Assembly: GCF_017163705.1 (NCBI RefSeq)
Contig: NZ_JAFIWB010000001.1
Location: 496,001-560,000 of the forward strand
Length of the DNA: 64,000 nucleotides
Direction of reading: 5' to 3'
Source of the DNA: Xanthomonas bonasiae
GTDB taxonomy: Bacteria > Pseudomonadota > Gammaproteobacteria > Xanthomonadales > Xanthomonadaceae
In this document: positions 20,201 to 28,836 of the stretch, piece by piece
Position numbering within the stretch: position 1 is the stretch's first letter
Layout: every line of letters begins with the position of its first letter
Notes under the pieces: model-generated
What the model saw: only the letters and a program-made list of their open reading frames with translations
Told to the model about the DNA's origin: nothing
Databases searched by the model: none
Position numbers and translations under genes: made by a program

Positions 20201-21124
20201 ATCCAGCCGCCAGCCGCCGTCGATCTGCCGCCAGCGCGCGGTGGCGCGCAGCGTGGTGAACGCGGTCTGCAGCCGCGCGGCGCCGGCGACCGGCGCCGCG
20301 CCGCTCAGGCGCAGGTCGCGCAGCGTGGCCTCGACGCTGACCCCGACGATCCGATGCCGCTGCAACTGCGCCCAGCCCTGCACCTGGCCGGTGCCGCCGT
20401 CGATGCGGATGCCGCCGGCCTGCAGCAGCCCCGACCAACCGGCCAGTTCGGCCGGGCGCGCGGCCACATAGGCCTGGCCGTTGCCGCGCCGGCGGTCCAT
20501 GTCCAGCACCGCGGTCAGCGGCGCCTGCCTGGGATCGATCCAGCCCTGCGCACCGACGCGCAGGCGGTCGCCGTCCACGCGCAGGCGCAGGTCGATCTTC
20601 GGCAACGTCGCTTCCACGCCCAGTTCCGGCGCATGCACCGCCAGCCGGCCGTCGATGACCTGCAGCTCGCCCAGGCCCTGCAGCGCGTCCAGCGGATCGC
20701 CGCCCTGCCCGGTGGTCGGCAGGCCCTGCACCGACCAGGTGCCGTCGGCGCCGCGCAGCAGGGTCAGCGCCAGTCCGCGCAGGCGCAGCTCGGTGAACGA
20801 GCGGCCCGGCAACAGGCCGGCGTACATCGACACCAGCACCTCGGCCTGGCCGACGCGCACGCCATCGCCGGCGCCCACGCGCAAGCCATCCAGGCGCAGC
20901 AGCGGACCGCGCCGGGTCCACGCGGTCTCGACCCGGTCGAACTGGATCGGGCGCCCGGCGCGCTCGCTGAGCCAGGCCTGGATCCGCTGCGGATGCCGCT
21001 CCACGAACGGCAGCGCCTGGCTCAGCGCCCCCACCACCAGCGCCACGCACACCAGCCCGATCGCCACCGCGTAGAACGCGAAACGGCGGGCCAGGCGCAG
21101 GCGGCGGCGCAGGGGGGTAGGCAT
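17225..21124 (-). CDS. yhdP: YhdP-family AsmA-like envelope protein
   Basis: 1299 residues from the ATG at 21124 (a TTG lies one codon earlier). There is an N-terminal anchor (RRFAFYAVAIGLVCVALVVG) and then a very long beta-rich body of the AsmA-like/TIGR02099 type. C-terminal family stretches include FSKGFAFNRIDGQVQFGDG and DVNPKSGNLLTVVGAVAGGP. YhdP, with TamB and YdbH, moves phospholipids between inner and outer membranes. A low-complexity Ala/Pro run lies near residue 980-1010. Length is close to the E. coli protein. tldD follows, and rng precedes with a repeat element in the gap. Confidence 0.93.
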   Translation of the reverse strand: MPTPLRRRLRLARRFAFYAVAIGLVCVALVVGALSQALPFVERHPQRIQAWLSERAGRPIQFDRVETAWTRRGPLLRLDGLRVGAGDGVRVGQAEVLVSMYAGLLPGRSFTELRLRGLALTLLRGADGTWSVQGLPTTGQGGDPLDALQGLGELQVIDGRLAVHAPELGVEATLPKIDLRLRVDGDRLRVGAQGWIDPRQAPLTAVLDMDRRRGNGQAYVAARPAELAGWSGLLQAGGIRIDGGTGQVQGWAQLQRHRIVGVSVEATLRDLRLSGAAPVAGAARLQTAFTTLRATARWRQIDGGWRLDAPQLQIGQAGQPTQRLDGLTVAGGRRFALLGEHLDLAPLLAVAALSDGLSPSLRAWLHAARPRLQLTQVALTGRAGGPLYGQGRLGALAFAPVGQSPGVSGLRGRFEGDAQGGELVLDAASPVRFDWPSGFGVPHDVQLAGRIVVFRDGEDLRVATPALRVQGTDYGADFRGGLRFQADGSRPWIDVAAELQDAPVVAAKKFWVHSKMSKAATDWLDAALQGGRLRGGRALVSGDLDQWPFVDHNGRFEASARLDDGKVRFQREWPAVEKVDADVVFIGNGFQVQGRGEMGGVPVERLSATLPDYKEGQLSVLASSRAETGQLLAMLRQSPLRKRYGDTLDALSASGPADVSFDLLQPLRRDVGVHHLRGKVELLGAHIADRRWDVAFDDMRGSADYRDTGFEAAKLAVQYAGHAGELALRAGDGVSDPQQAFEAALSASVDADELLDRAPEMAWLKPFVQGRSRWNIGVGLPKTADGGVQPPSRLQLHSDLVGTQLLLPAPMDKGVTAPLATSVNVPLPVGSGRIEVAFGKLMALVARSQNGKTGVKVVMGSDHVAEDPPSSGLTVSGRTASLNAIDWIGLVSGPDPNKSATPGAEDPMPLRQIDVLADHLLLLGGVFDNTRLRLQPQADTVAVHLDGPALAGELSVPSKEGGVLGGRLARVHWRAATAASAPAAAAAAPANAASDPTPTPAAAAAAVRPLTEAIDPASIPALALDVDDLRFGAMNLGAASLRTRKLSDGMQVDQLHLRSDKQKIDISGDWRGKGATAHTQLSASVDSQDLGELMQSLDFGGQVRGGEGRLTLRAAWPGDPAGFQLATLQGQLDVAARNGQLLELNPGAGRVLGLLSVAQLPRRLMFDFRDFFSKGFAFNRIDGQVQFGDGVARSESMLIDGPAAEIKVRGQADLRAQQFDQTIDVNPKSGNLLTVVGAVAGGPVGAAVGAAANAVLGKPLGAIGARTYRVTGPWKDPKVEVIERESARPPAPPAASRSP

Positions 21125-21130
21125 CAACGG

Positions 21131-21247
21131 CGGGGATTGGGCAGTCGGGATTGGGGATTCGCAAACGCCAAAGCGACGCGCGCGGACAGCAACCGGTTGC
21201 GATCACGCCGCTCAACCAATCCCGAATCCCGAATCCCGAATCCCGGC
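21131..21247. repeat. full copy of the inverted-arm GATTCGGG element
   Basis: Left arm 21131-21161 (words GGGATTGGG, GGGATTGGGGATTCG) and right arm 21217-21247 (CCAATCCCGAATCCC repeated, ending CCCGGC) are inverse of each other and enclose 55 bases. The interior shares the words GCGCGGACA and CGCCGCT with the copy at 31146-31263. It sits between rng and yhdP, 2 bases past the rng stop. Confidence 0.88.
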
Positions 21248-21248
21248 C

Positions 21249-22739
21249 TCACAACAACACCACGTCGAACTGCTCCTGCAGGTATTGCTCGTCGGCCTGG
21301 AAACGGATGCTCTTGCCGAGGAATTCCTCCAGCTCGGCCACCGCCGAGGATTCCTCGTCGGTGATCCGCGCCACCACCTTGCTCGAGGCGATCACCAGCA
21401 GCCGCGCGGCGTCGAACTGGCGTACCGCGCGGGTGATCTCGCGGAAGATCTCGTAGGTCACGGTTTCGGCGGTCTTGATCGAACCGCGCCCGCTGCATTC
21501 CGGGCACGGCTCGGACAGCTGCCGCTCCAGGCTCTCGACGGTGCGCTTGCGGGTCATCTCGACCAGGCCCAGCGGCGAGAATTCGTACACCGTGGTCTTG
21601 GCGTGGTCGCGCGACAAGGCCTTTTCCAGCGTGCGCAGCACCTGGCGGCGGTGCTCGGCGTCGTCCATGTCGATGAAGTCGATGATGATGATGCCGCCCA
21701 GGTTGCGCAGCCGCAGCTGCCGCGCCACCGCCTGCGCCGCCTCCAGGTTGGTGCGGAACACCGTTTCCTCGAGGTTGCGCTGGCCCAGGAACGAGCCGGT
21801 GTTGACGTCGATGGTGGTCATCGCCTCGGTCTGGTCGATCACCAGGTAGCCGCCGGACTTCAGCGGCACCTGCTTGTCGAGCGCGCGCGCGATCTCGTCC
21901 TCCACGCCGTACAGGTCGAAGATCGGGCGGTCGCCGGTGTACAGCTCCAGGCGCTCGGCCAGGATCGGCATGTACTTGGCGACGAACGCCTGCAGCCGTT
22001 CGAAGGTCTCGTGCGAATCGACCTTGACCTTCTCCACGTCCTTGCGGATCAGGTCGCGCACCGCGCGCAGCGGCAGGCTCAGGTCTTCGTAGATGATGCT
22101 GGCCGGGGCGCCGTCGCGGCCGCGCCGCTCGACCACGTTCCAGACCCGCGACAGATAGGCGATGTCCTCGGCCAGCGCCTCGGCCGGCTGGCCCTCGGCA
22201 TTGGTGCGGATGATGTAGCCGAAGCCGCCGTGGCTGGCGGCCAGGTCGGCGACCAGGGTCTTCAGGCGCAGCCGCTCGGCCTCGTCCTCGATCCGCGCCG
22301 ACACCCCGATCACCCGCGACTGCGGCAGCAGCACCAGGTAGCGCGAGGGAATGCTGATCTGCGTGGTCAGCCGCGCGCCCTTGCTGCCGATCGGGTCCTT
22401 GACCACCTGCACCACGATGTCCTGGCCGTCGCGCAACAGCTCCACGATCGGCACCCCCGCCGCCACCGGCAGCGGCGGCGCCTCGTCGGTGTCGCCGTTG
22501 GCCACCGGCGCCGGCCGCACCACGTCGTTGGCGTGCAGGAACGCGGCGCGCTCCAGCCCGACCTCGACGAACGCCGCCTGCATGCCCGGCATGACCCGCT
22601 GCACCCGGCCCTTGTAGATGTTGCCCACCACCCCGCGGCGCCAGCCGCGCTCGATGTGCAGTTCCTGCAGCATGCCGTTCTCGATGACGGCCACCCGGGT
22701 CTCGCGCGGTGTGACGTTGACCAGGATCTCTTGCGACAT
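21249..22739 (-). CDS. rng: ribonuclease G
   Basis: 496 residues. An S1-like RNA-binding domain starts the protein (VGNIYKGRVQRVMPGMQAAF), followed by the RNase H-like core. The catalytic region contains TIDVNTGSFLG and GGIIIIDFIDM with the metal-binding aspartates, and CPECSGRG gives the zinc-link cysteines. RNase G trims the 5' end of 16S rRNA and degrades some mRNAs. There is no long C-terminal scaffold, so it is RNase G rather than RNase E. Its start overlaps the maf stop by one base (TGATG), so the two are translationally coupled. Confidence 0.96.
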   Translation of the reverse strand: MSQEILVNVTPRETRVAVIENGMLQELHIERGWRRGVVGNIYKGRVQRVMPGMQAAFVEVGLERAAFLHANDVVRPAPVANGDTDEAPPLPVAAGVPIVELLRDGQDIVVQVVKDPIGSKGARLTTQISIPSRYLVLLPQSRVIGVSARIEDEAERLRLKTLVADLAASHGGFGYIIRTNAEGQPAEALAEDIAYLSRVWNVVERRGRDGAPASIIYEDLSLPLRAVRDLIRKDVEKVKVDSHETFERLQAFVAKYMPILAERLELYTGDRPIFDLYGVEDEIARALDKQVPLKSGGYLVIDQTEAMTTIDVNTGSFLGQRNLEETVFRTNLEAAQAVARQLRLRNLGGIIIIDFIDMDDAEHRRQVLRTLEKALSRDHAKTTVYEFSPLGLVEMTRKRTVESLERQLSEPCPECSGRGSIKTAETVTYEIFREITRAVRQFDAARLLVIASSKVVARITDEESSAVAELEEFLGKSIRFQADEQYLQEQFDVVLL

Positions 22740-23305
22740 CAAAGCACTCCGAAGGCGCGCAGCAGTTGGGAAGTTTGGTGCAGGGGCAGGCCCATCACCC
22801 CGGAATAACTGCCGTCCAGGCGGCTGACGAAGCGCTCGGCGCCGCCCTGGATCGCATAGGCGCCGGCGCGCCCCATCGGCTCGCCGCTGGCCACGTAGTC
22901 GGCGATGTCCTGCGCCGACAAGGCCGCGATGCTGACCTGGGTCGGCACCAGCAGCACGTCCTCGCGCGCCGCGGCGACCAGCGCCACCGCAGTGATCGCC
23001 TGGTGGGTGCGCGCGGACAACGCGGCCAGCATCGCCGCCGCGTCGGCGGCGTCGGCCGGCTTGCCGAACACGCGATCGTCCAGCACCACCTCGGTGTCGG
23101 CGCCGAGCACCACCGCATCGGCCGCACCGGCCAGCTGCGCCATGCCGGCGCGGGCCTTGTCCAAGGCCACGCGGCGCACATAGGCTTGCGCAGATTCGTC
23201 GACCGCGCGCACCTCCGGCACCTCCAGATCGAGGATCCGGAACGGCACGCCCAGGCGCGTCAGCAGTTCGTTTCTGCGGGGGGAACGGGAAGCGAGATAC
23301 AGCAT
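22739..23305 (-). CDS. maf: Maf-like nucleotide pyrophosphatase
   Basis: 188 residues, start [20 protein letters not shown]. The SRSPRR motif, [21 protein letters not shown] and [14 protein letters not shown] are the conserved Maf/YhdE features. The family hydrolyses dTTP/UTP or modified nucleotides, as house-cleaning. It is the first gene of the unit maf-rng-yhdP-tldD, an order well known in Proteobacteria. A divergent gene starts 132 bases away. Confidence 0.94.
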   Translation of the reverse strand: MLYLASRSPRRNELLTRLGVPFRILDLEVPEVRAVDESAQAYVRRVALDKARAGMAQLAGAADAVVLGADTEVVLDDRVFGKPADAADAAAMLAALSARTHQAITAVALVAAAREDVLLVPTQVSIAALSAQDIADYVASGEPMGRAGAYAIQGGAERFVSRLDGSYSGVMGLPLHQTSQLLRAFGVL

Positions 23306-23437
23306 GGCTGAAGGATAACCCGGCGGGCCTGACTGAACGATCGCTAATTCCGGAGGCGCACACTCGACCCCGCTCCGAATCACGACGCGTTCATCGTCGC
23401 GGCAACACCCTCGCCTCACTTTCAAGGAGAACCTCCA

Positions 23438-24175
23438 ATGCGTGCACCCTCCATCCGTCCGCTGCTGCTGGCCCTGACCCTCGCCCTAGGAGGCACGATG
23501 ACCGCCCATGCCCAAACCTCCGCACCGGGCTACGCCGTGCCCGCCGACGGCACCCTGCTCAACATCGCCGCCCAGGCCGAGGCCAGGCACGCGCCGGATG
23601 TGGCCACGCTGTCGGCCGGCGTGGTCACCCAGGCCAGCGACAGCGCCGCGGCGATGCGCCAGAACGCCGAGCAGATGACCAAGGTGCTGGCCGCGGTGCG
23701 CGCCGCCGGCATCGCCGACAAGGACGTGCAGACCAGCGGCATCAATCTCAGCCCGCAGTACAAGTACGTCGAGAACCAGGCGCCGCAGATCCTCGGCTAC
23801 CAGGCCAGCAACTCGGTCAACCTGAAAGTGCGCGACATCGCCAAGCTCGGCAAGGTGCTGGACGCGCTGGCCGCGCAGGGCGCCAACCAGATCAACGGCC
23901 CCACCTTCGAGATCGACGATCCGGAACCGCTGTACGACCAGGCCCGGGTCGATGCGCTGAAGAAGGCGCAGTCCCGCGCGCAGACCTACGCCAAGTCGCT
24001 GGGCCTGCGCGTGCGCCGCATCGTCAGCATCTCCGAAGGCAGCGGCGGCGGCGTGCGCCCGATGCCGATGATGCGCACGATGGCGATGAAGGCGGAGATG
24101 GACAGCACCCCGGTGGCGACCGGCGAAAGCAGCGTGTCGGTCAACCTGGACGTGGTGTTCGAACTGGGCAAGTAA
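23438..24175 (+). CDS. periplasmic SIMPL-domain (DUF541) protein
   Basis: 245 residues. A signal peptide ends at TAHAQ (about residue 26). The SIMPL/BP26 fold is visible in [20 protein letters not shown], then [20 protein letters not shown] and [21 protein letters not shown] Met-rich stretch ([14 protein letters not shown]) near residues 208-221 is unusual and could bind metal (inference). The family forms periplasmic oligomers of unclear role. AAGGAGA stands 7 bases before the ATG, and a strong terminator follows. Confidence 0.9.
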   Translation: MRAPSIRPLLLALTLALGGTMTAHAQTSAPGYAVPADGTLLNIAAQAEARHAPDVATLSAGVVTQASDSAAAMRQNAEQMTKVLAAVRAAGIADKDVQTSGINLSPQYKYVENQAPQILGYQASNSVNLKVRDIAKLGKVLDALAAQGANQINGPTFEIDDPEPLYDQARVDALKKAQSRAQTYAKSLGLRVRRIVSISEGSGGGVRPMPMMRTMAMKAEMDSTPVATGESSVSVNLDVVFELGK

Positions 24176-24196
24176 GCCCCGCTCGCACCAGCTTGC

Positions 24197-24229
24197 CGAC
24201 GACGGCGCCTGCGGGCGCCGTCGTCGTTT
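24197..24229 (+). terminator. rho-independent terminator after the SIMPL gene
   Basis: A perfect 13-bp stem CGACGACGGCGCC, loop TGCG, then its complement and TTT. It lies 21 bases past the stop codon. Confidence 0.88.
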
Positions 24230-24413
24230 CTGCGCCCATGCGATGCCGTGGCGCCGGTCTGGCGTGCGGGTCCGCCGGCGATGCTTGCCATGGCGACGGC
24301 AACAGGCGCAATGTCGAAGGCGCGGGCGGGTGCCGCATCGACCCCGTCCGCCGCGCTGGCGCGTTTGGTCGTACCGCAAGTCCACAAGACGCACTTCATC
24401 ATGGAGGTGGATC

Positions 24414-25085
24414 ATGGTTCGCACGCAACTCCCCGCTCCCTCGTTCGGTATCGACCTGTCGCGGATCCTGGCGCTCAGCGCCGCGATCGGCCTGCACCTG
24501 TTGGCCATGCTGCTGTTGCTGATCCCGCTCTCGCACGTGGCGCCGCCGCAGGAGCCGGCCAAGCCGCAACCCATCTGGCAGCAACCGATCGTGGTTCCGG
24601 TCACTCCAACGCCGCCGCAAGCCACGGTGCAGCCCGAGAAGCGGCCGATGACCCAGCCGCGGATGCCGACCGCCGTGCCGGTCCCGACCCCGGTGCAGGC
24701 GCCGCTGGCCGACGCCAGCCCGATGCCGATGCAGGCCGAGGCCGCCGATCCGGCCCCGACCGCGGCCGAGCCGAGCGTGCCGCCGGATCAGGTCAGCGCA
24801 CCGGTCGCCGGCATGCAGCTGCAGTACCTGCGTGCGCCGGCCCCGCCCTACCCACGCGATGCGCTGCGCGACGGCTTGCAGGGCAGCGTGTTGCTGCGCG
24901 TGCTGGTCGGCGTCGACGGCCAGCCGCTGGAGGTCAGCATCGCCAAGAGCAGCGGCCACCGGATCCTGGACCAGGCCGCGCGCGAGCAGGTGCTCAAGCG
25001 CTGGAAGTTCCATGCCGCACTGCAGCAAGGCGTGCCGGTTCAGGCTTACGGGTTGGTCCCGGTGGATTTTTCCCTGGGCCGTTGA
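24414..25085 (+). CDS. tonB: TonB-family energy transducer
   Basis: 223 residues. One membrane helix (ALSAAIGLHLLAMLLLLIPL, about 22-41) is followed by a Pro-rich spacer rich in PVPTP-like words to about residue 130. The TonB C-terminal domain then follows, with APAPPYPRDALRDGLQGSVL and RILDQAAREQVLKRWKFHAA. It carries energy from ExbB/ExbD to outer-membrane receptors. GGAGG sits 6 bases before the ATG. No exbB or exbD is adjacent. The next gene is a TonB-dependent receptor, so this is probably a dedicated TonB (inference). Confidence 0.93.
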   Translation: MVRTQLPAPSFGIDLSRILALSAAIGLHLLAMLLLLIPLSHVAPPQEPAKPQPIWQQPIVVPVTPTPPQATVQPEKRPMTQPRMPTAVPVPTPVQAPLADASPMPMQAEAADPAPTAAEPSVPPDQVSAPVAGMQLQYLRAPAPPYPRDALRDGLQGSVLLRVLVGVDGQPLEVSIAKSSGHRILDQAAREQVLKRWKFHAALQQGVPVQAYGLVPVDFSLGR

Positions 25086-25125
25086 ATGCTGGTGCGACCC
25101 CGGTGCAGGAATGCGCATCGGGGCC

Positions 25126-25250
25126 GATTTAATTTAAAATTCACAATTCATTCACGTTAAATACACCTAGATGGCATCAGCCGACCGTTTGTGCCGGCGT
25201 TTGGCAAAAATTAGAAATCAAAACTTGCGCTTCCAGTTAGGAGAGAGACT
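25126..25250 (+). promoter_or_regulatory. AT-rich leader before the TonB-dependent receptor
   Basis: Positions 25126-25170 are strikingly AT-rich for this genome (TTTAATTTAAAATTCACAAT and on) and probably hold the promoter of the receptor gene. No clear -35/-10 pair, Fur box or riboswitch was recognised. AGGAGAG at the 3' end is the ribosome site. Confidence 0.55.
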
Positions 25251-28016
25251 GTGAACACCCAGAACCAACGGCGTGCAACCCGCCGCCTTGTCCTATGCGC
25301 GTGCGTGACCAGCGCCCTTGCGACCACCGCGGCAGCACCGGCGGCATTCGCCCAGGAAGCGGCGACCAACCTCGACCGCATCACCGTCACCGGCTCCAAC
25401 ATCCCCCGCACCAATACCGAAACCCCGTCCCCGGTCCAGGTGGTCACCCGCCAGGAAATCGATCGTACCGGCAAGAGCACGGTGGCCGAATACCTGCAGA
25501 CGCTGACCTCCGACGGCGCCGGTTCGATTCCCAAGAGCTTCGGCAACGGCTTCGCCGGCGGCGGTGCCGGCATCTCGCTGCGCGGCCTGGGCGCCGGCTC
25601 CACCCTGGTGCTGTTGAACGGCCGGCGCATGGCCACCTACGGCCTGGCCGACGACGGCCAGAAGGTCTTCACCGACCTGAGCACCATCCCGCTGGACGCG
25701 GTCGAGCGGATCGACATCCTCAAGGACGGCGCCTCGGCGATCTACGGCTCCGACGCCATCGCCGGCGTGGTCAACATCATCCTGCGCAGCGACTTCGAAG
25801 GCGCGATCCTGCGCGGCTCCTACGGCATGTCCGGCGACAGCGACGGCAACACGCGCAAGGCGACCCTGACCGCCGGCACCGGCAACTTCGCCAACGACGG
25901 CTGGAACGCGTTCTTCAGTCTGGACGTGGGCAAGTCCGACGCGATCAAGATCAGCGACCGCAAGGACCGCAAGTGGATCGGCACCGGCGACATCCGCCGA
26001 TACGGCTACGACGCCGCCGACGCACAGTTCCTCGGTGGCGCCTACCTCAGCGGTGGCACTGCCGGTGGCACCGGTCCGAACGGCTCGGTGTTCGACAACA
26101 CCGCCCACCTGGTCGCCCTGCCCGGCTGCGCCGGCCTGACCACCATCCCCGGCCAGACCGATGCCACCGCGCAGGCCCAGGGCTGCCTGTGGGATCCGGC
26201 GCAGCAGTACCGCGACCTGAGCCCGGAAGAGAAGTACGTCAACGTGTTCGGCCGCGCCAGCTTCGCGTTCGGCGAAGGCGGCGAGATCTACACCGAGATC
26301 GGCTACTCGAAGAAGGAGACCGTGTTCTCCAACACCCCGTCCGGCGTGTCCGGCGGCTGGGGCTATCCCGGCGGCCCGGTCAACGCCAACAGCGGCGCCG
26401 GCGCCACCGTGCTCTACGCCGGCCATCCCGACAATCCGCTGCCCTACGCTGCGCGCCTGCGCTACAGCGCCTGGGACGTGGGCCCGCGGGTGACCGACAA
26501 CACCAACGAGTTCAACCGCTTCCTGGCCGGGGTCAAGGGCAACTGGGGCGAGTGGAGCTACGACACCGCCTACCTGCATTCGGGCACCGACCTGGTCAAC
26601 AAGCGCACCGGCTTCCTGCGATACAGCGCCGTGCGCTGCGTTCTGGGTAACCCGGCCTGCCCAGCTGGCACCTGGCGTATCGGCGACAACGCCGGTCTGA
26701 ACTCGCAGGCGCTGTACGACTACATCTCGCCGACCATCAGCGCACGCGCCAAGTCGAGCCTGGACATGTTCAACTTCACCGTCTCGCGCAGCCTGGCCGA
26801 CCTGCAGGGCGGCCCGCTGGGCCTGGCGCTGGGTACCGAGTGGCGCAAGACCAGCAACAGCCTGACCCCGCAGACCTACACCGACATCGGCGACATCATC
26901 GGCCTGGGCTACTCGGCCTATGACGGCACCCAGAACGTCTACGCCGCCTATGCCGAGCTGTCGGCGCCGGTGCTGGAGCAGCTGGAACTGTCGGCGGCGG
27001 TGCGCTACGACAAGTACGAGAGCGGCGACAGCAAGGCCACGCCGAAGCTGGGCGTGAAGTGGACACCGGCCACCTGGATCGCCCTGCGCGCCAGCTACGC
27101 CGAAGGTTTCCGTGCGCCGAACCCGGCCGAGAACGGCGATGGCGGCCTGGCCGCGTTCTCCAACGCACGCGACCCGGTGCGTTGCGCGATCGATCCGGCC
27201 AACGAATGCACCGCGCGCTCGGTGGCGATCATCACCCGCCCCAACCCGGCGCTGACCCCGGAAGAGTCGAAGAGCTACTCTGTGGGCTTCGTGCTGCAGC
27301 CGACCGCCAGCACCTCGCTGACCGTTGATGCGTGGCAGATCAAGCGTACCAACGAAATCGCCCAGGGCAGCACGGCCGACGCAATCGCCGCCGGCAACGT
27401 CCTGCGCGACAGCAACAACATCGGCGGCGTGGCCAACAGCGGCACCATCCTGGCGGTCAACACCGACTACGTGAACGCCAACTCCTCGCGCGTGCGCGGC
27501 GTCGATACCGACATCCGCCAGACCTTCGAGATCGGTCCAGGCCAGTTGGAAATGGACCTGCAGTGGAGCCATCTGCTCAAGTTCGAGCGCACCGAAGGCG
27601 ACACCACGGTCGACTACGTCGGCACCCACGGCAACTGCGACGTGACCAACTGCATCGGCACCCCGCAGGACCGCATCAACTTCGGCACCACCTGGAAGCA
27701 GGGCAGCTGGAGCGTCAGCGGCGTGGTCAACTACATCGACAGCATCGAGAACAAGGACCGCCGCGGCGGCGACTACCTGGCGTTCTATGCGGACGGCAGC
27801 CCGGTCGAGAAGATCGCCTCGTTCACCACCTTCGATATGTCGGGCCGCTGGAACGTGACCGATGCGTTCGAACTGAACGCTTCGGTGCAGAACGTGTTCG
27901 ACCGGATCGCCCCGCTGGATCCGTCCACCTACGGCGGCGTCAACTACAACCCGCTGCACTTCAGCGGCGCGGTCGGCCGCTACTTCACTGTGGGCGCGAA
28001 ATACACGTTCAACTGA
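25251..28016 (+). CDS. TonB-dependent outer-membrane receptor
   Basis: 921 residues, starting with GTG (AGGAGAG just upstream). A signal peptide ends near AAFAQE. The TonB box region is DRITVTGSNI, followed by the plug (PSPVQVVTRQEIDRTGKSTV, LRGLGAGSTLVLLNGRRMAT, ILKDGASAIYGSDAIAGVVN). The beta-barrel ends GRYFTVGAKYTFN. It should import a siderophore, carbohydrate or other large ligand; the sequence does not show which. Extracellular cysteines occur in pairs (CAGL/CLWD, CVLGNPAC, CAIDPANEC, CDVTNC), as in Xanthomonas receptors for oligosaccharides or peptides. A dedicated tonB lies 165 bases upstream and a terminator follows. Confidence 0.95.
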   Translation: MNTQNQRRATRRLVLCACVTSALATTAAAPAAFAQEAATNLDRITVTGSNIPRTNTETPSPVQVVTRQEIDRTGKSTVAEYLQTLTSDGAGSIPKSFGNGFAGGGAGISLRGLGAGSTLVLLNGRRMATYGLADDGQKVFTDLSTIPLDAVERIDILKDGASAIYGSDAIAGVVNIILRSDFEGAILRGSYGMSGDSDGNTRKATLTAGTGNFANDGWNAFFSLDVGKSDAIKISDRKDRKWIGTGDIRRYGYDAADAQFLGGAYLSGGTAGGTGPNGSVFDNTAHLVALPGCAGLTTIPGQTDATAQAQGCLWDPAQQYRDLSPEEKYVNVFGRASFAFGEGGEIYTEIGYSKKETVFSNTPSGVSGGWGYPGGPVNANSGAGATVLYAGHPDNPLPYAARLRYSAWDVGPRVTDNTNEFNRFLAGVKGNWGEWSYDTAYLHSGTDLVNKRTGFLRYSAVRCVLGNPACPAGTWRIGDNAGLNSQALYDYISPTISARAKSSLDMFNFTVSRSLADLQGGPLGLALGTEWRKTSNSLTPQTYTDIGDIIGLGYSAYDGTQNVYAAYAELSAPVLEQLELSAAVRYDKYESGDSKATPKLGVKWTPATWIALRASYAEGFRAPNPAENGDGGLAAFSNARDPVRCAIDPANECTARSVAIITRPNPALTPEESKSYSVGFVLQPTASTSLTVDAWQIKRTNEIAQGSTADAIAAGNVLRDSNNIGGVANSGTILAVNTDYVNANSSRVRGVDTDIRQTFEIGPGQLEMDLQWSHLLKFERTEGDTTVDYVGTHGNCDVTNCIGTPQDRINFGTTWKQGSWSVSGVVNYIDSIENKDRRGGDYLAFYADGSPVEKIASFTTFDMSGRWNVTDAFELNASVQNVFDRIAPLDPSTYGGVNYNPLHFSGAVGRYFTVGAKYTFN

Positions 28017-28036
28017 TCGAACGCGTTGCGATACAC

Positions 28037-28068
28037 GAAAAAGCCCGGGCGCGAGCCCGGGCTTTTTT
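28037..28068 (+). terminator. rho-independent terminator after the receptor gene
   Basis: A 10-bp stem AAGCCCGGGC, loop GCGA, GCCCGGGCTT followed by TTTT, 20 bases beyond the receptor stop codon. A run of A precedes it, so it may also work leftward. Confidence 0.92.
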
Positions 28069-28187
28069 GTTTGTGCCGACCTGCGCAGGTCGCGTGGCGA
28101 TTGCGTTGCCGGCGTCGCGCCGGCGCCGCGGGCGACGCGCGGCTGGCGCGTCGTGCACGCGAGGGGCGAATCAGGCGAGCCTGGCGG

Positions 28188-28658
28188 TCATGCGCGATGG
28201 TAGGGATGGTTGGCCAGCATCGCCGCGGCGCGGTACAGCTGTTCGGCCACCACCAGCCGCACCAGCATGTGCGGCAGGGTCAGCGGACCCAGCGACCAGG
28301 ATTCGCCGGCCACTGCCAGCACCTCGGGCGAATGGCCTTCGGGACCGCCGATCAGCAGCGCCAGGTCGCGGCCCTGGCCGCGCCAGTGTTCCATGCGCTG
28401 CGCCAGCTGTTCGGAACTGTACGGTTTGCCGGGTACGTCCAGCGCCACCACCAGCGCGTTCTTCGGCAGCGCGGCGAGCACGCGGCGGCCTTCGTCCTCG
28501 ATCGCGCGCTGCGCGTCGCGGCCCTTGCCGCGCAACCCCGGTTCGATCTCGACCAGTTCCAGCGGCAGCCAGTGCGACAGGCGCTTGCGGTATTCGGCGA
28601 AGCCCTGCGCGACCCAGGCGGGCGCGCGTTCGCCGGTGGCGATGAGTCTGCATTTCAT
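28188..28658 (-). CDS. rlmH: 23S rRNA pseudouridine(1915) N3-methyltransferase
   Basis: 156 residues, the normal RlmH length. The SPOUT-fold SAM site LLIGGPEGHS and the C-terminal LGPLTLPHMLVRLVVAEQLY are diagnostic. It methylates pseudouridine 1915 in helix 69 of 23S rRNA on assembled 70S ribosomes. rsfS lies upstream on the same strand, as usual, but a J-domain gene and a REP-like unit separate them here. Confidence 0.97.
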   Translation of the reverse strand: MKCRLIATGERAPAWVAQGFAEYRKRLSHWLPLELVEIEPGLRGKGRDAQRAIEDEGRRVLAALPKNALVVALDVPGKPYSSEQLAQRMEHWRGQGRDLALLIGGPEGHSPEVLAVAGESWSLGPLTLPHMLVRLVVAEQLYRAAAMLANHPYHRA

Positions 28659-28737
28659 GCGGGCATGATAGCCGCGGCGCGGCCTGGCGATCGGCGCGCG
28701 GCTGTCGCGCCCTGATCGTGGAGCCAACCGCCCTCCC

Positions 28738-28762
28738 TGTAGGAGCGGCTTCAGCCGCGACC
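28738..28762. repeat. single REP-like unit
   Basis: One copy of the palindromic word GTAGGAGCGGCTTCAGCCGC, identical to those at 6.2-6.4 kb, in the gap between the J-domain gene and rlmH. Confidence 0.88.
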
Positions 28763-28836
28763 GCTTTTACCGGCCGCGCCCATAGCGCGCCATGGGCAGA
28801 CCGCCCGCCATCGCACTTGCACCTGCCTGCTGCGCG

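Noticed and set aside
17166-21364. Other-frame giant reading frames over yhdP
   Set aside because: High GC leaves most frames open; only one has membrane anchor and family motifs.
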